Both the position numbers and the translations under genes were made by a program. The notes under the pieces were generated by a model. The model ran no database searches, had not been told where the DNA came from, and saw nothing but the letters and a program-made list of their open reading frames with translations. Positions 19,574-31,900 of a stretch of 64,000 nt of DNA are shown here, in pieces (position 1 is the first letter of the stretch; every line of letters starts with the position of its first letter). Origin of the DNA: Zoroaster sp. YZ-2022 (lineage: Eukaryota; Echinodermata; Asteroidea; Forcipulatida; Zoroasteridae); the NCBI GenBank assembly GCA_029582265.1, contig CM055833.1:31152288-31216287 (forward strand). The letters are read 5' to 3'.

Positions 19574-22500
19574 TTGGCCTAAACTAAGTTGATGCAGAAT
19601 TTGGCCTTTTTAAATTGAATAATTTCCTTGTTAGATAGATTTAAAGTGTGACTCGTTTTTCACTGAGTAAAAACAGTTACTTTTAATGGTTAATTTACAA
19701 ATAAATTTAAAACATATAAATAAGCTGTGAAACAAGTCCACACATGTTTGATAGTTACCGTGCTTGCAGCCATTTTCAACTGTCCGCGTTAAATTATACG
19801 TACATACATGTATATGTATGTACGTATATACAGCCGCGCAGAAGCACGCCCTCACGTGACAAATACGAGCTGGGAATCACAACTCGGAGTGCGGCTAAGC
19901 CAGGCACTTCGTGTATGACGTCACCAAGTGCAGGCTCATCACATGAGTCCCATTTACGAATTCTCAATTCGTCAAAAAATGAACTTACGGAGAGGTTAAT
20001 AAAATTCAAACAATAAACAGGCATTTTTGGTTGCAAACTGATGTTTTATAGGTATAATATACTGCAAACACTGTGACTCAATATAAGCACGCACATGTGT
20101 GCATAATGTTTATATGTTTGCAAATGGGTTCTCAACTGGGCGCCGCGCTGTACCAGATCAAACACAGTGACGTCAGACACGAAGCGCCTGGCCGGCTTAT
20201 ACCAAATATTAGTCTTGGCTCAAGACGTTGTTGCTCATTTTTCGCTGCGTCGTGATATCATCACCTGCATGCATGCAGCAGACCGCCGGCCGCGCTCGCA
20301 TTGTCCGTTTCGTAAATCGAACAATAGAGGGCGCTTTTCCAAAAACCTGATTTTTCTACAAACGTAACCTCCTCATATCATATCAGAATTAAATGTCCAA
20401 AATAGATATGCTGAACATGATGTGCAGTATCCTGTCAGTCAGTTTTTGCCTGCTTTAATGAAGAGTAATACTAATACATGTAAATACTTTGTAATATTGT
20501 CCTTTAGTTTGATACATGTAAAAAGTTAGGTAACAAATTGTAACTGGCAATATACATGATCCGGCTCGACTATACGCACATACATGTACGTACACACACA
20601 TACACACACGTCATGTAGTAACTGGTATGTACAGTATATTATACACTTTTCTCTGATGTTGGTCGTTCAGGTACTAGACTGCTCGCTTGTTGCCCGCCGC
20701 AGAAATAAATTATGCAAATGATCTACGTCATAACTATTTCGTGTGGCGCGCATGGCCTGACCATGAAGTACCCGGATGTTCCCGCTGTTTTCCGGGCAGT
20801 TTTTAACAGTTTCACAAGACGTTCTTCCTAACCGATTGCTGGCGATTTGAGAATACGCCCTCTATTGGCGGAAATGTCGCGCCGCCGTGTAGTAGTACAA
20901 CTAAAAAATGTAAGAACGTCTTGACAAGACTAACCAAATATCCGCACTCGAATAACTCGGAGACCGGGAAGTAACTGATAGTCTTGGGCAGTTTATTTCG
21001 ACCGGTATTTTAAAGTCTATGCAGCAGCAGGTGAAAATATGAATGTTTTTTTAAATTTATATACAAGATGGCAACCCTAATAAGCTAAGTCGGAATTGTT
21101 GTGGTTTTTTGGGGAAAAACAGTCGACTAAAGAATGGGGAACCGTTTGTTAATCAATTTAATTTATTTCTTTGTTCACCCCAAACATGTATACTAAGTGT
21201 ACCTTGTCAGTTTTACTTGTCACTTATTGGTTTATTTGATGATATAATTACTAATTAAGCACATTATAATTGAGCTAAACCACTGTAAAACATGTTTAAA
21301 AATGTGATAAATTATTTATTTACAAACTGTGTCCCATTTGTTTTGCCCCAAAAAACAATTCCAATTTGGCTCATTGCACCTACATGTACATACCATTATG
21401 GCATTATTATATGGGGGTGGGGGTGGGAGGAGAATTCCAGCATATATTTGTCCCCCACCCATTACACCATTGCCTACAATTACAAACGACTTTTTCAAAT
21501 TTTTCCTGGAAATATATGAAGGACTCGGATTGGAAATGCAAAATGGTTCAATTAAAGCAACCCATTTTACGTAAGTATACATGTGCACATGCATAGCCAC
21601 ATCATTTTCCCTCCTAAAAAATGCTTTCATGAGAAAACGGCAAAACAGAGAAAAACTTTCATGGGAGGAGGAAAGAAAGAAGAAAAAACACAAACACAAA
21701 CCTAACAGAAATGATGTGGTAAAAATAACACCAAAACACAACTTAAAATTATTTGTACAGTTTCAATATTTGTTTTAATCTTTTCTTTCCATCAACTTTA
21801 ATTTACTTACAATCATTAAATTTTCTTCTTTTTTACAATTTACAAATTTTGTACTTTGACTAAAGCAACAAATTTCTTGGGTCTTTTCTTCAACAGTACT
21901 TTTAAAAGAAGAAAATATTTTAAATTTAAAGATGATAAAAAACACAAAATTATAAGCACCAGAAACATGGTATAAAATATACAGAATACTAAGAGCAACA
22001 ACTTTCACAATCGACCGTGCAAACAATTAAACACATTTGAAAAAATGGACTTATCTACTCTAAAACTGTGATTGTTTGCATACAGTCTATCTTCACTTTG
22101 ATTTTGTTTAACAAAGGAGATAAATATGATCAAGAAACAAAAATAAATACTACTTTAAAGTGCGAGTAAACGAAACAGTAAAATGTCCTAAGCTCATACG
22201 ATGTCTAATTACATAATATATAAAAACAACACAATCAATGGAGAAAGACGATTAAAAATATATAACTTGTAGGTTAGGCAAAGACAATATTTTCTTTATA
22301 TGAAAAGAACACACTTGAGGTTTGGCTTCAATCATAGAACTCATAAACTATCAAAGGTTTCTGATTTTGTATGGTAATTGGTTCTTCAAAAATCATGATT
22401 GTTAAACTGCTCCAAATGCTGTTGTCAACACAATATAGCATAGTTATGTTTATACTACTATATGTAACTGCACAATAGGATTATCTGCTGTTACCAGCAG

Positions 22501-22929
22501 CGTAACCCAAATATTTCAATTTGTCTCAGCTACCTGTAGGCCTACTTTAAATGGAATATTTTAGATACTTAAAAACAGTACTTTTATGATATAATGGACT
22601 GATTTGTGGAATACAATAATAGTTAAATCAAAGCATGACTGAAGCCTAGGAGGGCAGTACATTGCATTATTCATGTGCACCAATGAATATTCATAAGGCC
22701 AGCAGAAAATTTGTATAAGAAAATCATTACAATTTAAAGTAGCAAGCTACAAAAAGAAATTTTCCTTTAAAAAATGCCTTTAATTCTTAAAAGCCAAGTA
22801 ACAATATTTGAGTCACTTTCGTTTTCCACTTGAATAATACAAACAGGAAGGGAACCTATAAGGACATGCTAGTCTTATGCTTGTGAAAATAACTGGTTCT
22901 GATCAAGGAACTTTTCCTGAAGTTGATCC
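19574..22929. other. Gene-free interval between NXT and the Fat-like gene
   Basis: No exon with homology is recognised. 20120-20330 and 20650-20990 are richer in CpG and contain short phrases such as GCCCTCTATTGGCGG; these could be promoter or 5'-UTR sequence for NXT, but no start exon is provable. Short overlapping ORFs at 21290-21780 have no domain. Confidence 0.4.
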
Positions 22930-23040
22930 TCTACAGCAGATATGCATGATGCATTATGTAATATGCATGATTCATTATGTAATATGCATGATTCATTATG
23001 TAATATGCATTATTCATTATGTTATATGCATTATTCATAA
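22930..23040. repeat. Tandem ~21-bp AT-rich repeat
   Basis: About five units of a TATGCATGATTCATTATGTAA-like sequence, the later ones with ATTATTCAT. A short ORF spanning it is an artefact of the period being divisible by three. Confidence 0.85.
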
Positions 23041-24177
23041 GCATACACTGTATATATTACACACATAGGTATATACATGTACACACGAAATAATGTTAAC
23101 ACTTAACTATGAGCAATACACAGCAAATATATAAAACATTCGACTGAATAATATATATATAAGCATAAAATGTGTAGCTTTTTTAAATGATCTATCCAAC
23201 AATTATTGACATTTATTGTGAAATTCAAGACGTATTATAAGCACATGTTATTTTGAGCACATAAGGGGTTAAAATGTTCAAAAATGCATAATTATTTACA
23301 AACATAACCCCCAAGAGATTGCTTCTTCAGGCAAATACCGAAATATTCTCCTTGAAAATTCAAGATATTTTACTTGCAGTTGCATGCATTTATTGGGCAA
23401 GTACTTGATATAAACTCAATAATGCATGGTTGTACATGATTATTCATTAAAATGCACATAGGATTTGCATATTCAGAAAACGGGAAGCTCGTAGCATTAA
23501 TACTCATTGTTGGAAAGAATACAGTACTGTTACTTGCATATCCTGAGATTTGGCCCCGCCTTCCCCTGAAAGATAGGATTGATACATGTACATGTAGTTA
23601 TCAACATAATTTATTAAAATTTGGAAATAAAAATTCTATAAATGAGTACCATGGAAGGGAGTACTATGAAAGTGGATTTAAATATTTCACATATTTTATT
23701 TAAAAATGGGGTAAAAAGATGTTAAAAACATTTAATAAGTCGAGGTATAAGTCTTCAGTAGATCTACATTGACTGAAATGACACACACACAGCAATGCGT
23801 ATGAAGTAACTGCATATATGACACAAGTGGAACTCATCATTGGAGGGCACAGACTACTTACAAAAGAGCACCTTTAAATAATGATATCGAGTTACATTAA
23901 AGGGCCACTCATGATGGACAGCAAACAAAATCAAAAATTTCCTTTAACAAAATAAGAGATGTCACTTTGACAGTGTATCAGTCATTATATAATGCCCAAG
24001 TAGATCCTTGTCATTTGAATGGAGGATTGTATGTCATGCGGCATTCATTAATCAAACCATTACATGATCTACGTCACAAACTGTGTATTTTGGTTCCATT
24101 TACCGTGTATTTTGGTTCCATTCGTCATGCGTTATATACACAGCAGTACTACTTGGATGTTATATAAAACAAATAAT

Positions 24178-24287
24178 GAATGTTTTGCATTCGTGCAATG
24201 GAGAGAATATTTTAATTCGTTGAAAGATGGAATGTTCCATCTTTCAACTCATGAAAATATTCTCACCATTGCACTCATAAACATTCT
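24178..24287. repeat. 110-bp hairpin-forming inverted repeat
   Basis: The arms read AATGTTTTGCATTCGTGCAA / TTGCACTCATAAACATT and AGAATATTTT / AAAATATTCT, meeting at GATGGAA-TG-TTCCATC. It may be a small MITE; it lies about 1 kb 3' of the Fat-like stop codon, possibly in its 3' UTR. Confidence 0.75.
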
Positions 24288-25313
24288 TTGTATACCAGTT
24301 TACATGAATATATAAACCAGCTTTATTCTTTTAGAACACATAGTTTACCACATTATGTCATCCCCTTCCTGATTCCCCTATTATTGTGCAACCAAAATTG
24401 AACTAATGATTGCTCTGATTAATGCTATTTTCTGGTCATAGACAAATACATAGTGTCTCTTTAATAATGGATAAACCCCACAGGGGCTACCCACACTGAA
24501 AACGGTAACACTACAGTAATTTAAAGTAATTTAAAGTAATTTAAAACATTTCAGGTTAAAAAAAATCCAACACACACACATACACAAAAATAATCCTTTT
24601 AATTAGATGGTGACATCTCTTAGAGGCTAAACTTTACAGAAGAAAAATTGACAACATTTGTGTAGTTACTGATACATTTGCAGATTTACCTTATCTAATT
24701 TCATTGATTGTGACTTTGTCTTCAAAAACTAGAGATGTACAAGTTATTAGTGACAAAATATTCTGCTGAACATGACGGACAGTATTCAAAAGATAAATAC
24801 CCCCTTAGGATACAACTCTCAAAACTCCTTTTTTTTTTGTGTGTGTGTGAACAAAGTATCACACCTTTTGGATTTACAATCTATTTTAGTTTGTGTTTGA
24901 ATGGAGTTTCAGAATAAGTGTTCAATACTTCAGGATTTTCAGTCATTTGTCTCAACTTTGGTCACAAAATCTTGTCACAAAATGAATCAAAACCACACTG
25001 AATGGTTTTTACTTCCATCATTCAATATATACAGCATATTTAAGCATCTACAAGCTTTGATGGAGATAAAACAGTCAAATTTTCTTTGTTATATAGACAT
25101 TTATCTCATTGCATCCATCTTCATTTACTTCCATACGTGTCCACGAGACCGAAACGAGGATGTAATGAAAACAGGCAGGTCTCTTTTATGAATTGCGACT
25201 CGGCGCTATGATCATTGTTTTATATTCAGTAAATATGGCAGAGATGATTGCAACATGATAAAAGTCTTAAGTATTCTAGAGCTAGTAGATAGTTATATGA
25301 GTTCGTTAAGAGA

Positions 25314-25939
25314 TCACACATCTGTGTGTAAGTTTTTCAACTGTGCATTGAGATCGCCATCTCTTTCCAAGTCATCTTCATCATCCCCATCAGCACTGTC
25401 ATACTCGCTCAGCCCCATTTCGCTGTTGGGATCACACATATCCGAAATGTCTGAACAAGATGCATTAGTGTCTGTATACACCGACATTGACATGTTGTCC
25501 ATGTTTGCTATGGCACCTTCAAAGTCAAAGTTCAAGTCGCTAGCTGCCGTGGCTGGGAACTGGCCCTTCTGTGGGTATGCCAGTCCATCTGATATGTCCT
25601 CATCATAATCCATATCGGGCTGTGGGAGTGTGGAGTTGCTTACGCTGTGTTTGGGCAAGTACTGGTTAGGGTGTTGGTAATGTGATGTCAACCCAACATA
25701 AGGACTCTCGTCGACCGGTGGATAATTCTCTAACTGCTGTTGGAAATCCTGTAGGGCTCGAGGGTATGGCATTTCTTCATTCTCAGCAGGATAGTCGGTG
25801 TCCTCTCCAACAAACTCATCCTCAATGTCATCATTGGAGAGGTTGGTATTAGTGGGAGACTCAGGCGTCTCATACTGTACTTCAGGGATGTTGCTAAGGG
25901 GCTCGGCCGGCAGCCAATCACTGCAGTCCCACTGGTATG
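25314..25939 (-). CDS. FAT1: Fat-like exon AB: conserved C-terminal tail with PDZ ligand
   Basis: Starts AYQWDCSDWLPAEPLSNIPE followed by YETPES, an acidic region, YQHPNQYLPKHSVSNS, then SCSDISDMCDPNSEMGLSEY and the C-terminus LKNLHTDV. These blocks match the C-terminal region conserved in FAT1/FAT3 tails; the terminal T-D-V is a class I PDZ ligand. Stop TGA at 25314-25316. Confidence 0.95.
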
Positions 25940-28900
25940 CTGTAATGGTAAAACAAATGATTGATGCGTTAACAGTAAAGATAAACAATACATGAGGAAG
26001 GTTTGGTGTTCCAAAGGCTTTCCTCGGGTCAAAGGTTAAATGTATCTGCAACCACCATGCTCTAAATCCAAACACCATAACTGGGAAAGTAACAATATAG
26101 TTTACTTTGGGGAGGGGTAATTAAGACATGCTTACAAAACTGAAATGAAAATAAATTGACATCAAAATATCACAAACGCTTTTGAAAACAAATTCAATAT
26201 TTTGTATCACACTTACATATTGTATATACGTAACAAATTATTAATATATTATACACATACTTTGGTTTTCCAATTAAAGAAAAGACAGAAATGTATGTGA
26301 AATTCTACAGTTACATGTGATAGTATCAAAGTCGTAGATTTTGAACAAATAAATAATAGCTTTGAAAATATTTAAAATTCTTGAATGCTTTTGTTTTTCA
26401 ATAATGGGTTATCTGAAAAGTTAAAAATTGTCTTTTCTCCAAAAGAATAAGTGAGAAATAATTGAAAATTACACTATAGTGTAAATATGAGTGTAGTACG
26501 AGTGTAGTGAAAGTAAAGATTGGTTTCAAAGACTTCAGTAGGAAGAAATGTGAAGAGTGCTTATTTCAACTGAGCTCTACTTGTAACGCTGAAGGGGTCA
26601 TTGTCACCTCGGGTACTCCCCAATGGTACTCAGGCAATCTCAAGTTAAAGGACTGTTATGATTGCCTGGGTACCATTGGGGAGTTCCCTGGGCGACGATG
26701 ACCCCTTCTGCATTACTAATGTACATACAGGATTGAGATTGCCTGGGTACCATTGGGGAGTACCCTGGGCGATGACGACCCCTTCTGCATTACTAATGTA
26801 CATATAGGATTGAGATTGCCTGGGTACCATTGGGGAGTACCCTGGGTGACAGCGACCCCCCTTCTGCATTACTAATGTACATATAGGATTGAGATTGCCT
26901 GGGTATCATTGGGGAATACCCTGGGTGAAGACGACCCCTTCTGCATTACTAATGTACATATAGGATTGAGATTGCCTGGGTACCATTGGGGAGTACCCTG
27001 GGTGACGACGACCCCTTCTGCATTACTAATGTACATATAGGATTGAGATTGCCTGGGTACCATTGGGGAGTACCCTGGGTGACAGCGACCCCCCTTCTGC
27101 ATTACTAATGTACATATAGGATTGAGATTGCCTGGGTATCATTGGGGAATACCCTGGGTGAAGACGACCCCTTCTGCATTACTAATGTACATATAGGATT
27201 GAGATTGCCTGGGTACCATTGGGGAGTACCCTGGGTGACGACAACCCCTTCAGCCATAGTAATGTGTATGTGCTATTGAAAAAAGGTTCAGACATTTTGT
27301 ACACATTTTACCGTTTAGCTAGACACAGAAGATACATGTGGTTAGACAAAGCGTCAGACAAACGTAATTTTTGTATTTGGTCGTTCGCAATGAGTATTCT
27401 TTCCAAATGAATAAACAACAGACACAACCATACACACAAGTCAAAAATACTGTTATATGAACTTTTTTTTGGGGGGGGGGGGAACAAACAAATTAACACA
27501 GATTCTTTTTTACAAAACAACCACATATAAGCACAGATATTCTGCATGCCATATTATTAATAATGTGTGAAAAATAAAAGTTAATGAGTAAGCATTGTCA
27601 TTTCACCATAGAAATAATACAGCCAATGTGTCACACCATTATTATATCAATAGGTACCATAGAAATGTTATGAAGTAGCAAATCAGTATGGGAAACAACA
27701 AGATTTGTGCAAGCTGGCAATATCCATGGGTTATTTAAAATAAAAACCTGCGTGACAGAGCAGTGAAGCCTATAACCTTTTCTTTAGTGTTAGGTCAAAA
27801 ATCACATCTTTAACCCTAACTCCCGAGGCCCATTTGCTTACACATAACCCGAATCCTCCAAAATCCTTCAGTAGTAAAGCAAGCACCTGACATGTATGCA
27901 CACATGTGTTTCTAATCTGTGATACATGTACATGGGCCAGGGACCCTCCCTGCATGCATGGAGCAATAAACAGGTCCACTGACCCAAGCACTGACCTTGC
28001 AATCACTACAACAAACATGGATGTACATGTACCATGGAAAGGCAAGTATGCCTAATAACCTCAATCCTCCAAAATCCTTCACTTTAGCAAAGAGGATTTT
28101 GTACGATTTGGGAGGGTTAGGGTTAATATATATATATATAAATAAATAAATAAATAAAAAAATATTATGAATTTACTTTTTGCACATTTAGAATGTCAAC
28201 AGCAAACCAGAATTCCTTTCTGCCAATCATTCAAATATTAAAAGCACATTAAGATTTCCAATATGCATTCCTGACACAGCAAAATATGTGATTTGAAGTG
28301 TCCCATTTACATTGAACAGACAGGGTCAATGAACATAATACCAATGCAGATTTAAAAAAATGTTATTTCCCTTGCAAGCTCTTAATCAAAGTCTTGATTA
28401 TTTAAAAGGGAAAATATAATGAAAATATTTGTTATTTGTGAGACCGAGTGTTGGTTAATAATTTTATGAGTTAGATTATTTCAAGACAAAGTATTGCTGT
28501 GTCCATATCGGGAGATTTTACCAAGTACATAATTGCCATACATGTAGATAAAACACCATATTTGGACACAGCTACAGTATGTATTTGAACATGCATAAAT
28601 AAGTGCACAGTCATTGTAGGTGATGAATTCCTGCACCCATATTTAGAAAGTGTTTTTTTTAGACACAAGCTCCCCCTCAAGCCAGAGCACAGGATTAGTA
28701 ACCAGTCTTTTTGTAAATTGACTGCTACTTTCACAAATATGCAAATCTGATTTCCTCCTGAGAAAATTTACATCTTGTAAGAAATCTTTGGGGAAAAGAC
28801 AGATTGCATGCCGTTTTTTAATAAGTGCAAACACGGTTATTTGCCAATCATCCTGTACCCTGTACTGGGAACTTTCTGAATACAAATGATGAGTGTTAAT

Positions 28901-31900
28901 TAATCAGGGGTGTGCAGTTGGACGAGCTGAGATGAAATCAAGGGGCACTAAAGATGTAGATCGCCGTCTCGCTCTCCGCCCATTTACACCCCTAGTGTTA
29001 ATATTTCTTACCCCATGTGAGTATTACAAGATAATGCCCATGCTTTGTTCTCTAGTACCTTTCCAATTGTGTTAATGATCATGGACAAGAAATGAACATT
29101 ACAATGGTACCTTTTTGCCTTAATACATGATCTCCGCAATCTAGATGTAAAAAGCAGGAAGATGCAGTGCATGGATGGGTCACCACACGTGACCAAAGAC
29201 CAAGGTAAAATATAAAGAGCAAGAAAACGGCCGGTTAGACTCTTAAAAAGTGTGCAGAAACAAAACGTGATAGGTCAAATAGAAGCTTATTGCTCTGTCG
29301 GCAGAAAGTCTTTTGATACAATTGCTTTATGGTTTAGCTGTGCAGTTGTTCTTTACTAAACTGGTAGTTTCAATTAGACGTGCATTACTATTTAAAGCAA
29401 TTAACCAGTGAACCATTTGTTGAAATAGAAATTAAACGCTCAGAGGAAAAAACTTCCAGAAGCAAATTACAGATAAATTCCTGTTTCAATATTTAAGTTT
29501 AGTGCATTTTTTAACACTCAAATATATCTAATAAAATTCTTGGTGGGTATTATTAATTGATTCCAGACGGAGACCTGCCATGCACGCAGCTACGATAAAG
29601 GAAACAGCCACAAATATAATGTAGCCACAATCAAAATTTGTGAATTACAAATAATTTCATGACATCGAAACAGTTAACAATATAATGCACTATGCAATGA
29701 AACATGCACACAATATTTATCAACATCAACACTTTACATATGATTTAAATGAAATTTATATATATATATGTATATATATATACACACCAATGTTGCATAT
29801 TTATCTCAAACTAAATATATACAGAGTTAATAATGGGTAATGTAAATGAAAGAAAAAACAGATTTTTCAAAACAAATCATTCTCAAAATGAATATATAAA
29901 TCAATATAAAACCAATACGAAGTGTGTATCTGTGACAAGACAGTGCTAAATGGCCAAGGGAATATTGTTAATCATGCTTGAGTAATAAGATGTCAACACA
30001 CAGGATTACAATGGTGGCATTGGTAAAACAGAAGGGAAAATAATACCACTCAATTATCACAATGGGAACTAAGATACCGAATATTTATCAAACCAATGGG
30101 ATTACAAGAAAATAGTAGGGAAATGAAACTGAATGAGTACAATATGTGAAGGCTAATAAGATGGATGACTACATCAAGTCTAACCCTTCTTCTGCTTGTC
30201 GTCATTGTCTCCATCCTCCTGAGGGTTCTGGGTTATGTACACCGTCTGGTGGGTATCATGAAACTCTGTCATCGTTTCCATTGGTTCATCTGATCCAAGG
30301 AATGAATGCGCGGATTCGTTGGTGTCTTCTATCGTCTGACAGCTAACGTCAGCGAGAATTTGGACAGGGCCTTCAACCCCGATGGCCTTCTGTGTCTCCA
30401 GGAAGTCTAATGGGGGGACGTTGTTGAAACCAATTTCACAGTCAGAATTACGCTTGGATCCCTCGTTAATTACAGATCCATCATCACGGCGCTCTATTTT
30501 TAAGCCGATCATGTCAGCGTAGGATCTTTCATTGTCAGAATCAGTCTGGACGTCCGACTGAGAGCTGTCAACTTCAAAGCTGCTGATCTCTGGTTCCATG
30601 TTGAATCGTACGCTCTTCGGAGAGACTGTCACTGCATCGATATCGGTCTCCAGGACAGGGCTGGTTTTGGAAGCGCGCTTCTTCAGGATCGGGGATTTGG
30701 GGGCATACTTTTTAGGAGATTTAGGACTGGGGGACTTCTGCACAACTGGAGCAGCATTCTTCAATGCTTGGTAGTTTTCCTTCTTCAGCTCTGTGGGGGA
30801 TGTCTCTGTGGGGGATGTCTTTGTGGGGGAAATCTTTGTGGGGGATACTGGGGACAATTTTAACGGGACCTGTGACTGGGGTTTCACTGGGTGTTTTATG
30901 GGGGACTTGGGTGATTGGCTCATCTCTACAGATATCACTGTGTCTTGGCTGGTATCTGAATCACTTGGGTTCGATGAGGGGGTCGATGGTGATGAAGGCT
31001 TCTCCTGTTTGGTCAACTTATCAACCTCCTCAGCAGAAATTGGCAAAGCTTTTTTGGCTGCGTCGTCCAAAGTGTAAGCAGTAAAGTATAATAGGCAGAA
31101 TACAGGATAAAAACTTGTTAACGGTTAGAAGGGATTAAGGTAGTAAGCAAGCAAAACGGTTTAGTACAAGGTGCTGGGCAAACACAAGGGTTTAATTTAG
31201 AATATTTCATTCTCTGATATCATGTATGACTGTGCAGGCTAGAAGATTCCATACTTATCATGATGCAATTTGCTTTCATCAAAGAAAGTGCAAGAAGCTT
31301 GCTTTTTGACACATCTCATGAGCAAAATTTACTGAGAAATTCAAAAATGAATGATGCCACAAAGGCAAGATGCTTCCAGGCTTAGCGGTTGTTTTAGTGC
31401 GAGCTTACCACAACCTGAGGTGTTACCGTGTCTCTGAGTAAGCTTAAATGAACATCAGTTACATGATAAGTGGGTCACATTGGCATGGTTGTGTTAAAGA
31501 ACATCAACTGTGTTAAAGATGAAAGTTTTACCAGACATTAAATGATTGAAATTGACAATTAGCTGCATGAAATACTGCACAATTGCTCCAATCCATGGGC
31601 AAACTTATCCTACAATGTCTTACTAGTTTACGGCTAGAAATGATCAAATGTACAGGGCTTCGACAGGCATTAAAATTGTGATTTGCAATGTGTAACATGT
31701 TAAAATGGATGTTAATGTGCTAGAAATCTACCGTTATCATTAGTAGTAAAGGGGTAAAAACAAAAACCAAATTTTTGATCAAGTCTACTCTCTTAAACTA
31801 AAAACCTGAAAGGTGTTATAACTACCAGTAGATTTAAGTTGAACATTATGAGATGGGAAAGGGTCAATCACATTTTAAGCCAAGAGTAAGTTGAGAATGT

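Noticed and set aside
19989..20024. First coding exon of NXT (12 codons, GTAAGT donor)
   Set aside because: Phase and length fit, but there is no sequence similarity to known NXT N-termini, so I left it out of the gene model.
21292..21780. Overlapping ORFs on both strands
   Set aside because: Low-complexity and mutually overlapping without domains; no frame is favoured.
23452..23703. 83-codon plus-strand ORF
   Set aside because: No domain, AT-rich codon use, no splice or promoter evidence.
26645..27102. Repeated short proteins (MQKGGRCHPGYSP...)
   Set aside because: They arise from the satellite units, have stops in every unit and no start or splice support.
26583..27250. CRISPR-like array
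   Set aside because: Units are ~77 bp of near-identical sequence without unique spacers, in a eukaryotic intron.
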